NCBI GenBank assembly: GCA_964398885.1
Contig: CAYNOU010000014.1
Span: 1-43,412, forward strand
Reading direction: 5' to 3'
DNA length: 43,412 nucleotides
From: JAGMCF01 sp964398885
Lineage (GTDB): Bacteria > Cloacimonadota > Cloacimonadia > JGIOTU-2
Part shown: one piece after another, positions 14,516-23,029 of the stretch
Numbering within the stretch: position 1 is the first letter of the stretch
Layout of the letters: the number at the start of each line of letters is the position of its first letter
The notes under the pieces: model-generated
Told to the model about the DNA's origin: nothing
Database searches by the model: none
The model's input: only the letters and a program-made list of their open reading frames with translations
Position numbers and translations under genes: made by a program

Positions 14516-17500
14516 TTTAATTTATGATGGCTTATATCACGAAGCGGTAAAATTGATAAAAGAAAGACTTCCACTCCCACTTTCGGTCGGTAGAGTCTGT
14601 CCCGCATTTTGTGAAAAAGAATGCCGAAGGCAAATAGTTGAAGAACCGATTGCTATCAGGCAGATAAAACGATTTGCAGCAGATAAGGATATTGAGGATG
14701 CTGAAAATACATACATTCCTGAGAAAAAGCCGGAAACAGGTAAAGAAGTGGCAATTGTAGGTGCAGGTCCTTCGGGTTTAACAGTCGCTTACTATCTTAC
14801 AATTGAAGGTCATCATTGCACTATTTTTGAAGCAAATCCTAAAAGCGGTGGTATGCTTCGCTATGGAATTCCTGAATATAGATTACCAAAAGATGTGTTA
14901 GATAAAGAGATTGGGTTGATTGAAAAATTAGGTGTTGATATAAAAAATAATGAGAGATTAGGAAGAGATTTTACATTACAATTCCTTTATAAAGAATATG
15001 ATGCGATTTTCTTAGGACTCGGTGCACAAAATGCCATGAAAATGAGGATTGAAGGTGAAGATTTAGATGGCTGCTATTTTGGTGTAGAGTTTCTTAAAGC
15101 AGTTGTAGAAGATAAAATCAAAAAAATTGGAAAAATTGTTGCAGTAATTGGTAGTGGAAATACTGCAATTGATGCTGCAAGAACTGCTCTCCGCCTCGGT
15201 GCAGAAAAGGTGATGGTCGTTTATCGCAGAGCAGAGGAGCAGATGCCTGCAGAAAAGGAAGAAATTGAAACAGCAAAAGAGGAAGGGATTGAATTACATC
15301 TCCTTCAAAATCCTACTAAAATCCTTGGTAAAGACGGTAAAGTCGTTGGAATGCAGTGTTTAAAAATGCGATTAGGCGAACCTGATACCAGTGGACGCCG
15401 TCGTCCAATCCCAATCCCAAATTCAGAATTCATAATGCAAGTGGATACTGTTATACCAGCAGTGAGCCAATTTCCAGACACAAAATTTCTTCTGAAAGAA
15501 ACTTCTATAATAAATTCTAAAAGTCTTGAATTAACTAAATGGAGTACTATTGTTGCTAATGAAGAAACGATGCAGACAAATATTGAGAAAATATTTGCTG
15601 GTGGCGATGTAACTCGTGGTCCCGCAACTGTTATTGAATGTGTTGCAGACGCATATACCGCTGCTCAAAGTATGAATCAGTTTCTCTCTGGCAAAAAAGT
15701 CATACCATTAAAATCTGAATTCAACAGTAAAAAAGCTGAATCTGTAACTCAATTGTCCTCAATTGAGTATGAGAAATACGAAAAGAAAACTCGTATTAAA
15801 AGTGCTGTTGTTGATATTGAAACCAGAATTAAAAGTTTTGAGGAAGTGGAAAGAGCCTTTACAGAAAAGGAAGCCTTTGATGAAACTGAAAGATGTATAG
15901 AGTGTGGCTGTGATGTTAACAAAACTTGCAAATTACGAAAATATGCAACTGACTACGATGCAATTGCGACAAGGTTTATAGGAGAGATAAACAAGCATCC
16001 AATTGATGAAACTCATCCATTCATACTTCGCGACCCAAATAAGTGTATAAAATGTGGAAGATGCGTGCGAACCTGCCTGGAGATACAGGGTGTAGGTGCA
16101 TTAGGATTTATTTATCGTGGTTTTGGCACCTTGGTGGCTCCTGAATTTGGAGAGTCTCTTTTGAAAACCTCTTGCGAGAGTTGCGGAAAATGTATTGATG
16201 TCTGCCCGGTTGGAGCTCTTTCTCCCCAAAATACACAGCTAAAAACTGCTCCAATTAAGTTAAAGGAAACCATTACAACCTGTGGACTATGCGGCTGTGG
16301 CTGCCAGGTAAAATTTATGCATGTCGGGAATCTTATTATGAAAGCAGAGGCAGCAGAAAGCACTATTACTGAGAACAATATCTGCTTTAATGCCCATTTT
16401 GGATATGAGGTATTACAAGGGGATAAACGTTTAACCACACCATTTATTCGTAAAGAGCGTACTTTACAAAAATGTAGCTGGGACGAAGCGTTCAAATTAA
16501 TTTCCGAGAAATTGCCTGGATTTGGCATAAACTCTGCCATCTTTAGTAATGGTAATTTTACTAATGAGGAATTATATTTAATTAACCAGATTGCTGAGAA
16601 ATACAAGATTCAGAAAAAATACTCATGGGAATTAAACGGTTCTATAATCCAGGCGAAATTAGGAATTAACTATTCCCCCAATCCAACATCTGATTTACTT
16701 TCAACAGATTTGATAGTTTTGATTGGTGATGTGCCACATACTCTTGGGATAAAGATTATTCAAGCAGTTAGAAGAGGTAAAAAATTGTTAGTCATCTCTC
16801 CAGAGGAAAGTAAGTTCAACCGAATCGCAGATTATTATATTAAGTCAGATAATTATTTAGAGATTTTCAATCAATTTGCCAAGTATTTCTTGGAAAATAG
16901 ATATCACAATGTCAATTATATTGCTGATTGCGTAGAAAATTTCGTAGAGTATAATCGGGAGCTTCAGAAAGAAGTTCACACAATTGAGTATGAAAAATTT
17001 GCTGAGTTAATAGCAAAAATTGGAAAAGTGATTTTTGTTTATTCTGAGAGTCTTTTGGATTTTAATACCCAATCTTCAATCCTTAATTTAAGTATGCTTA
17101 AAGGAGATGTAGGAGAAGAAGGCTCAGGAATTATAACTTGCTCTGAATTGGCAAATAAACCTACTTTGCAAAGTTACAGATTTGCCCCTCCGAGAACTAT
17201 TGACGATATAAAATCTGCTTTGATTTTTGGTGAAGACCCTTTGTATGATAATAAACTGGAAACATATAATTGGTTAAATGGTCTTGACTTTCTTTTGGTA
17301 GCAGATAATTATCTTACTGAAACTGCCAAGATGGCAAATGTTGTTCTGCCTCTTTCAACATTTGCAGAAACCAATGGAAGATTTGTAAATAGTAATAATG
17401 TATTTCAGACTGTAAATAAAGTTATTTCTCCACCAGGTGGCAAGGAGAATTGGGAAATATTTGCAAAAATTTTGGATTGCCAAACAAAATTTAAGGATTT

Positions 17501-17690
17501 GATGCAAAAAACAAATAAAAACGAATTGAATGATGTAAGTAAAGAAAATAGATTTACTGTCATTGAATCAGAAAAAAGAGTAAACTTACAATTTGAGAAT
17601 AGAAAAGCAGGTTCTAAAGCAACCATAAGTTACAATATATTAAGACGAAGAATTGATGATTTGAAAAAAAATAAATTGAAAAAATCTTGA
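14516..17690 (+). CDS. GltD/NuoG-like FAD and iron-sulfur fusion subunit (5' missing)
   Basis: At least 1057 residues are visible. The frame is open back to the gap through LIYDGLYHEAVKLIKERLPLP, so TTG 14553 is not a real start. Domains in order: a GltD-type cysteine domain (RVCPAFCEKECRR), an FAD domain (VAIVGAGPSGLT), an NAD(P) domain (VAVIGSGNTAIDAAR), CIECGCD, two [4Fe-4S] motifs (CIKCGRCVRTC and CESCGKCIDVCP), then a NuoG/formate-dehydrogenase-like region starting TTCGLCGCGCQVKF. That last region keeps the cluster Cys but ends after the central domain, without a C-terminal molybdopterin-dinucleotide domain. It probably completes a bifurcating NAD(P)H complex with HndA and HndC. The ferredoxin or other acceptor is unknown. 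Confidence 0.88.
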
Positions 17691-17741
17691 TACAAAAATA
17701 TTTAATGCTGAAAAACATAAAATAAAATCAAGGAGGACAAC

Positions 17742-18119
17742 ATGAAAAAAGCAAAAGTAGTAGGCTACTTGGAAGGGACTGATTCTTGGTTCCTAACAAA
17801 TCTAGTGGCACGAGGTTACGAGACCTTACCCCTGGGAAATGGGGCTGATAATCATGGGAAGTATATCGGACTTCTATCAAAAAGCGATAATATCTCACTT
17901 ATTATTGGATATCTTCACAAAGTAGTGCCACTTTCTGGGATGAATGTTACGGCTAAGGATGTTTTGTATTCATGCAAGATTCATAAAGTTCCAGTTATGA
18001 TTATTGCTCCAGAGAAATTACATGAGAATGCTAAAGAGATTTTAGGCGATATGGCTAATTATGTTATGTTAGTTGACCCTGCTATGCTATTGGAAAAGAT
18101 TCTTGGGTTTTTGAAATAA
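17742..18119 (+). CDS. Small conserved-looking protein of unknown function
   Basis: The 125-aa protein is not recognised. It has alternating hydrophobic strands and helices (KVVGYLEG, ISLIIGYLHKV, VPVMIIAPEKL, YVMLVDPAMLLEKIL), suggesting a small alpha/beta, flavodoxin- or Rossmann-like fold. It carries a GNGADNHGKY segment near residue 32 and two Cys at most. No signal peptide or membrane helix is seen. A near-perfect ribosome site (AAGGAGG) precedes the ATG, implying strong translation. It sits 51 bases after the redox subunit and 40 bases before a glutamate dehydrogenase, so it may be co-transcribed with either. Confidence 0.7.
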   Translation: MKKAKVVGYLEGTDSWFLTNLVARGYETLPLGNGADNHGKYIGLLSKSDNISLIIGYLHKVVPLSGMNVTAKDVLYSCKIHKVPVMIIAPEKLHENAKEILGDMANYVMLVDPAMLLEKILGFLK

Positions 18120-18159
18120 GAAAGGTATCATATTAAAATCAAATTAATCGGAGGAACAA

Positions 18160-19419
18160 ATGGCAAATAAGGAAGAACTAAATCCCTTTAAAATTGCACA
18201 GTCACAGCTTGATGAATGTGCAGAAAAACTGGGACTTGATGAGGCTACACATGACCTTCTGCGATGGCCTATGAGAGAAGTTGTGATGTCTATTCCAGTT
18301 AAAATGGATGATGGCACCACAAAAGTGTTCAAAGCTTTTAGAGTCCAGTATAATGGAGCACGCGGACCTACAAAAGGTGGAATTAGATGGCATCCTGATG
18401 AAACTGTTGATACTGTTCGTGCATTAGCTGCCTGGATGACCTGGAAAACAGCAGTAGTTGATATTCCGCTTGGTGGTAGTAAAGGTGGTGTTATATGTAA
18501 TCCTAAGGAAATGTCTGAGAATGAGAAGGAGAGATTGGCAAGGGCTTATATGAGAGCAATCGCTGGTATTGTTGGTGTTACACAAGATGTTCCAGCCCCA
18601 GATGTTTATACAACCCCACAAATTATGGCGTGGATGATGGATGAATATGAAGCTATCATGCGTGAACATCATCCCTGCGTAATTACTGGCAAACCAATCG
18701 CTGTTGGCGGTTCGCAAGGTCGTCATGATGCCACTGCACGTGGTGGTATCTACTGTGTGCGTGAAGCTGCAAAAAGATTAAATATTAATGTCTCCAATGC
18801 AAGCTATGCCATTCAAGGATTTGGAAATGCGGGTCAGTATGCTGCCACATTGACTAAAGAAATTCTGGGCACAGGCAGATTAGTTGCCGTTTCTGATTCT
18901 CGTGGTGCTGTGTATAATCCTGATGGTATTGACCCATTAGATATGGTTAAATGGAAACTTCAAAATGGCAGAGTGGCGGGATTCCCCGGAACCAAAGAAA
19001 TCACAAATGCTGAATTACTGGAACTTGATGTGGATATTCTTTATCCGGCTGCATTAGAAAATGTTATTACAGGAGATAATGCTGAAAATATCAAAGCAAA
19101 AATCGTATGTGAACTTGCTAATGGTCCCACTACTCCAGAAGCAGATGAAATTCTCCATAAGAATGGAGTCCATGTTATTCCTGACTTTCTTGCAAATGCT
19201 GGTGGGGTTACTGTATCTTATTTTGAACAGGTCCAGAATACTTATAACTATTATTGGCCATTAGAAGAGGTATATGAAAAGCTGGATCAAAAAATGTCAA
19301 CCGCTTATAATAGTGTTTATGAAATGCATAAAAAAGAAGATGTACCAATGAGACTTGCTGCTTATATGATAGCGGTATCGCGAGTTGCAGAAGCTTGCAA
19401 ACTTCGTGGCTGGGTATAA
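18160..19419 (+). CDS. gdhA: Glutamate (Glu/Leu/Phe/Val) dehydrogenase, copy 1
   Basis: The 419-aa protein reversibly deaminates glutamate (or a related amino acid) to the 2-oxo acid and ammonium with NAD(P). Visible are the substrate-binding GPTKGGIRWHP, the catalytic-lysine segment PLGGSKGGV, PAPDVYT with the catalytic Asp, and the nucleotide-binding GFGNAGQYA. Length is normal for the hexameric bacterial type. The dinucleotide fingerprint has GNAGQY where most members, including copy 2, have GNVGS. The ribosome site GGAGG is strong, and a terminator at 19440-19480 closes the unit. Cofactor preference cannot be told reliably. The leucine-dehydrogenase alternative is less likely given the length. 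Confidence 0.93.
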   Translation: MANKEELNPFKIAQSQLDECAEKLGLDEATHDLLRWPMREVVMSIPVKMDDGTTKVFKAFRVQYNGARGPTKGGIRWHPDETVDTVRALAAWMTWKTAVVDIPLGGSKGGVICNPKEMSENEKERLARAYMRAIAGIVGVTQDVPAPDVYTTPQIMAWMMDEYEAIMREHHPCVITGKPIAVGGSQGRHDATARGGIYCVREAAKRLNINVSNASYAIQGFGNAGQYAATLTKEILGTGRLVAVSDSRGAVYNPDGIDPLDMVKWKLQNGRVAGFPGTKEITNAELLELDVDILYPAALENVITGDNAENIKAKIVCELANGPTTPEADEILHKNGVHVIPDFLANAGGVTVSYFEQVQNTYNYYWPLEEVYEKLDQKMSTAYNSVYEMHKKEDVPMRLAAYMIAVSRVAEACKLRGWV

Positions 19420-19439
19420 AAAATTTGTACATAATTACA

Positions 19440-19480
19440 AGACCTTCAAGATTTCTCAAACCTTGAAGGTCTATTTTTTT
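19440..19480 (+). terminator. Rho-independent terminator after gdh copy 1
   Basis: AGACCTTCAAG (19440-19450) pairs perfectly with CTTGAAGGTCT (19462-19472), followed by ATTTTTTT. It is the clearest terminator form in the window and separates copy 1 from the sigma-54-driven unit. Confidence 0.9.
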
Positions 19481-19588
19481 GTGATAAAAAAATTAGCATC
19501 AATTTATACTTTTGCTTCTCTGCCGACAAATTTTTAATCAATTTATATTAACAAGCAGAACCATACAATTTCTGTAACTCATAGTATA

Positions 19589-19603
19589 TTAGTAAATTAC
19601 TAA
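19589..19603. promoter_or_regulatory. Dyad TTAGTAA-A-TTACTAA, possible activator site
   Basis: A perfect 7-bp inverted repeat around one base lies about 15 bases upstream of the sigma-54 promoter element. It may be an operator or activator half-site pair. Enhancers of NtrC-type proteins usually lie farther away, so this is only a candidate. Confidence 0.3.
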
Positions 19604-19618
19604 ATTAACATAACAGAT

Positions 19619-19633
19619 TGGCACAATAATTGC
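19619..19633 (+). promoter_or_regulatory. Sigma-54 (-24/-12) promoter
   Basis: TGGCAC-AATAA-TTGC, continuing to TTGCA, matches the sigma-54 consensus with GG and GC exactly ten bases apart. Transcription should start near 19645, leaving a leader of about 28 bases before ATG 19673. An NtrC-class activator gene with an intact GAFTGA loop lies about 3.4 kb downstream. Confidence 0.8.
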
Positions 19634-19672
19634 ATTTCATAATAATAAAAAATCTACGATAAGGAGATTAAA

Positions 19673-19855
19673 ATGAGATGTCCAATATGTTTGAAAGAAT
19701 TTACTAAAGTTCAAGAAATCCTTTATTATTCTGAACCAGTTTATTACTGTCCCTATTGCAACTCCAGGATAAGCGATGTCAGGGACAATGACCAAAAAGC
19801 AAAAACCATTAACTTTAAAGAAATCAAAAAAACAGCCCAAGGAGGTAAAAAATGA
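19673..19855 (+). CDS. Small zinc-ribbon protein A
   Basis: The 60-aa protein has two CPxC knuckles, MRCPIC and YYCPYCNSRI, spaced as a zinc ribbon, and a basic tail. It resembles the next gene product (CPxC..EL.KV...L....), so the two arose by duplication. It is the first gene behind the sigma-54 promoter, with a good ribosome site (AAGGAG). Function is unknown. Such small ribbons often bind metal or nucleic acid or regulate partner enzymes. Its TAA overlaps the next ATG by four bases (ATGA-type), indicating translational coupling. Confidence 0.75.
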   Translation: MRCPICLKEFTKVQEILYYSEPVYYCPYCNSRISDVRDNDQKAKTINFKEIKKTAQGGKK

Positions 19856-20064
19856 AATGCCCATACTGTGGAAAAGAGCTATCAAAAGTTGAGGCCTTAC
19901 TGGCAAGCTTTGAAAAAACCTATTTCTGTCCTTATTGCTGGCATGATATTACTGATTATAGAAAACAGGAACAGATGAGTTTAGCTAAAAGTAAAATATC
20001 AAAGAAAGGACAAACAGATGAAAGAGAAAGTAAATCCCTACGAAATATGCGTAAAGCAGTTTAA
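19852..20064 (+). CDS. Small zinc-ribbon protein B
   Basis: The 70-aa protein is a paralogue of the preceding one, with MKCPYCGKELSKVEALL and TYFCPYCWHDITDYR giving two CPYC knuckles. A very strong ribosome site (AAGGAGG) lies before the ATG. The basic C-terminal tail overlaps the start of the second glutamate dehydrogenase by 47 bases in another frame. This implies coupled translation, or that the tail is not important. Function is unknown. The association with glutamate dehydrogenase suggests a regulatory or metal-handling role. Confidence 0.7.
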   Translation: MKCPYCGKELSKVEALLASFEKTYFCPYCWHDITDYRKQEQMSLAKSKISKKGQTDERESKSLRNMRKAV

Positions 20065-21268
20065 TAAAGTCGCTGATAAGTTAGAGCTTGAACCAGGTAT
20101 AAGAGAGTTCTTGATAAAACCTAAAAGGCAACTCATTGTATCAGTTCCTGTAGAAATGGATGATGGTAGTTATAAAGTATTTGATGGTTATCGTGTTCAG
20201 CATAATATTGCGCGTGGACCTGCAAAAGGAGGCATTCGTTACCATCAAAATGTTACGCTTGATGAAGTAAAAGCCCTGGCAACGTGGATGACCTGGAAAT
20301 GTGCAGTTGTAAATGTTCCGTATGGAGGCGCAAAAGGTGGGATTACTTGTGACCCAACAAAGATGTCAGTTCGGGAAATAGAACGACTTACTCGCCGCTA
20401 TACCGCTGAAATCTCCATTATTATTGGACCTGAAAAGGATATTCCTGCTCCTGATATTAATACCAATGCTCAAACTATGTCCTGGATTATGGATACTTAT
20501 AGTGTGCTAAAAGGTTATTCTGTGCCAGGTGTTGTAACTGGAAAACCGCTTTTTATAGGTGGCTCACTTGGAAGAGATGCTGCAACAGGAAGAGGAGTTA
20601 TGTATGTTATTGAAGAGGCTGCAAAACATCTTGGAATACAACTACAGGATGCTGAAGTAGTTGTTCAAGGCTTTGGAAATGTGGGCTCAAATGCTGCAAT
20701 TCTCATAGAAGAAAAAGGATGTAAGACAATTGGTATCTGCGATGTCTATGGTGCAGTTTATAATAAAGAAGGAATTGATATTAAAAAGGCTGTAGATTTC
20801 GTTCGTTCTACCGGAAAAATTGTGGGTTTGCCTGAAACTGAGCCCATAAATCCTACGGAATTTTTAACGCTTGAATGTGATATTCTTGTTCCTGCAGCAC
20901 TTGAAGGACAGATAACCAAAGATAATGCTGACCGAATCAAAGCAAAAATAGTCGCAGAAGGTGCAAATGGACCGACAACTCCAGAAGCAGATGAAATCCT
21001 CTTTGATAAAGGTATTTTTGTAATTCCAGATATTCTTGCAAATGCTGGTGGTGTTACCGTAAGTTACTTTGAGTGGGTACAAGATTTGATGGCTCATTAT
21101 TGGACTGAAGAGGAAGTTAATAATAAACTTGAAAAAATTATGAAAGATGCTTTTAAGCAAGTTTATGATTCTGCTACAGCCCAAAAATCAAGTATGCGTG
21201 ATGCAGCTTATATGCTTGCCGTAGCAAGAGTTGCAGAAGCAACCAGAATAAGAGGAATTTATCCATAA
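20018..21268 (+). CDS. gdhA: Glutamate (Glu/Leu/Phe/Val) dehydrogenase, copy 2
   Basis: The 416-aa paralogue of the enzyme at 18160 is closely similar along its length. It has GPAKGGIRYHQ, PYGGAKGGI with the catalytic Lys, PAPDINTNAQTM, the classical GFGNVGSNAA nucleotide motif and the terminal region GGVTVSYFEWVQ. The ribosome site AAAGGA lies inside the zinc-ribbon B gene. The unit starts at the sigma-54 promoter and ends at a strong terminator (21297-21330). Copy 2 is thus under different control from copy 1, plausibly one catabolic and one responding to nitrogen or amino-acid supply. That division of labour is inference. Confidence 0.93.
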   Translation: MKEKVNPYEICVKQFNKVADKLELEPGIREFLIKPKRQLIVSVPVEMDDGSYKVFDGYRVQHNIARGPAKGGIRYHQNVTLDEVKALATWMTWKCAVVNVPYGGAKGGITCDPTKMSVREIERLTRRYTAEISIIIGPEKDIPAPDINTNAQTMSWIMDTYSVLKGYSVPGVVTGKPLFIGGSLGRDAATGRGVMYVIEEAAKHLGIQLQDAEVVVQGFGNVGSNAAILIEEKGCKTIGICDVYGAVYNKEGIDIKKAVDFVRSTGKIVGLPETEPINPTEFLTLECDILVPAALEGQITKDNADRIKAKIVAEGANGPTTPEADEILFDKGIFVIPDILANAGGVTVSYFEWVQDLMAHYWTEEEVNNKLEKIMKDAFKQVYDSATAQKSSMRDAAYMLAVARVAEATRIRGIYP

Positions 21269-21296
21269 ATTGTCTCCGTACCCAGACCACGGACAA

Positions 21297-21330
21297 AAGC
21301 CAGTGTTTTTATTTTACACACTGGCTTTTT
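21297..21330 (+). terminator. Rho-independent terminator after gdh copy 2
   Basis: AAGCCAGTGT (21297-21306) pairs with ACACTGGCTT (21318-21327), followed by TTT and, after GCTA, six more T. The stem is ten base pairs. Confidence 0.9.
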
Positions 21331-21380
21331 GCTATTTTTTGTATTGACAACTAAATAAGAAGTTAAGGAAAATGTTTATC

Positions 21381-23027
21381 ATGAAGAATGAATCTAAAAG
21401 CAGTAAAAATTATAAGAAAGTTCTTTTTTATGTAAATGTCTCCATAATTGTCTTTATAATTTTACCAATTATTATTATGCTTTTTCTTTCTTATAACCTT
21501 TACAGAAGGAATATTTATGGAATAGTATCACAAAATTTACTTTCAACTTTAGAATATAAGAAGAAATCCCTTGAAACCTGGCTTAATGAAAGAAAGAGTG
21601 ATCTGAGTTTCATCTCAAGCCAGAAAGATATCTTAAAGGAAAATATTCAAACAAAAATATTCAATCAGTTGAATTTATTAAAAAATGCTTATTCCTGTTA
21701 TGATAAGATCTTATTGGTTGATACTAACGGAATGACAATTTATTCAACTGATGGAGGAACTTATAATTTTAAGGATGAAGATTATTTTCAGAAAGCAATT
21801 CAAGGCGAGAATGGTTTTAGCTCTATACATCTTTCATTTGTAATGAAGAAACCAGCATTTTTTTGTTATACACCTATCAAAAAAAACTCAGATATAATCG
21901 CTCTTTTAATGAGTCAGATTAAATTGGATTATATTTCAGAAATCACTCAGGAACTTATTCTTGGGGAAACTGGGGAGGTTTATCTTGTTGATGCTAATAA
22001 AACTCTTTTAACTAAGTCAAAATTCATTGAAGGAGGAGTTTTACATCATAAAGTAGAAACTATCGCGGTTGAAAAGGCTCTAAAAGGTATTTCTGGAGTA
22101 GATGAATATCTTGATTACAGAGGCGTTAAAGTTTTTGGTGCTTACGACTTAATCCCGGAGATGCATTGTGTAATGGTAATTGAACAGGATAAAGATGAAG
22201 CTTTAGAATCTTTCTATAGATTTAGAGATAAATTTATTCCTATTACATTTATCATACTGATTGTTTTACTGTTGCTAGTTTTCTTTGTATCAAAAAGAAT
22301 CCAAAATTATTTAGAAAAAAGAGATAATGAAATACTACGGCATAAAGAGAAGATGATTTATTCTGAACAAATGGCATCTGTGGGAATGATGTCAACAGCG
22401 TTTGCTCATGAGATTAATAATCCATTAACCACCATTAAAGTTCTTATCCAATCAATCTTTTCTGAGTTGCCAAAAAATGATGAGAAGAAAAAAGACTTAA
22501 GTGTTATTTTGGAAGAAATTGATTCCATTAGTAAACTATCTTACCGCTTCTTACAGTATGCAAGACCAAAAGAGCCTGAAATAAAAGAGTCTAATCTAAA
22601 TGAGATTATAAAAAAGATAATTGAACTATTAAACTACCAAATTGACAAGAATAAGATAGAATTGGTCTTAAAATTAAATGAGAAAGCTCTGCTCATCATG
22701 ATGGATAGTGCACAAATCGGACAGGTCATATTAAATATTTTATTAAATGCTATCCAGGCCGAGCCATATCAAGGGAAAATTGAAATAGAAACTGATTGTG
22801 ATGAAGAATATTGTATTGTTAAAATTACTAATTTCAATACTTACCTGCCAGAGGATTTACGAGTAAAAATTTTTGAGCCATTTTTTACCACAAAATCAAA
22901 AGGAACAGGTCTTGGCTTGGCTATTTCTCGGACAATAATGGAAAAGCACTCAGGAATAATAGAGTGTGAATCAAATACATCAGAAGGGACCTCGTTTATA
23001 ATCAAACTCCCATTTAAAAAGGATTAA
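21381..23027 (+). CDS. Sensor histidine kinase with extracytoplasmic Cache-type domain
   Basis: The 548-aa protein has transmembrane helix 1 at about residues 15-42, an extracytoplasmic sensor of about 240 residues resembling the double-Cache fold (DGGTYNFKDEDYFQKAIQG is typical), helix 2 near 287-303, a HisKA dimerisation domain with phospho-acceptor H343 in FAHEINNPL, and an HATPase with GTGLGLAISR. The class is NtrB/AtoS/ZraS-like. It likely senses a small molecule such as an amino or organic acid and phosphorylates the adjacent response regulator. An upstream ATG at 21372 is possible, but the ribosome site (AAGGAA) fits the ATG at 21381 better. The regulator gene starts two bases after the stop. 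Confidence 0.9.
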   Translation: MKNESKSSKNYKKVLFYVNVSIIVFIILPIIIMLFLSYNLYRRNIYGIVSQNLLSTLEYKKKSLETWLNERKSDLSFISSQKDILKENIQTKIFNQLNLLKNAYSCYDKILLVDTNGMTIYSTDGGTYNFKDEDYFQKAIQGENGFSSIHLSFVMKKPAFFCYTPIKKNSDIIALLMSQIKLDYISEITQELILGETGEVYLVDANKTLLTKSKFIEGGVLHHKVETIAVEKALKGISGVDEYLDYRGVKVFGAYDLIPEMHCVMVIEQDKDEALESFYRFRDKFIPITFIILIVLLLLVFFVSKRIQNYLEKRDNEILRHKEKMIYSEQMASVGMMSTAFAHEINNPLTTIKVLIQSIFSELPKNDEKKKDLSVILEEIDSISKLSYRFLQYARPKEPEIKESNLNEIIKKIIELLNYQIDKNKIELVLKLNEKALLIMMDSAQIGQVILNILLNAIQAEPYQGKIEIETDCDEEYCIVKITNFNTYLPEDLRVKIFEPFFTTKSKGTGLGLAISRTIMEKHSGIIECESNTSEGTSFIIKLPFKKD

Positions 23028-23029
23028 CT

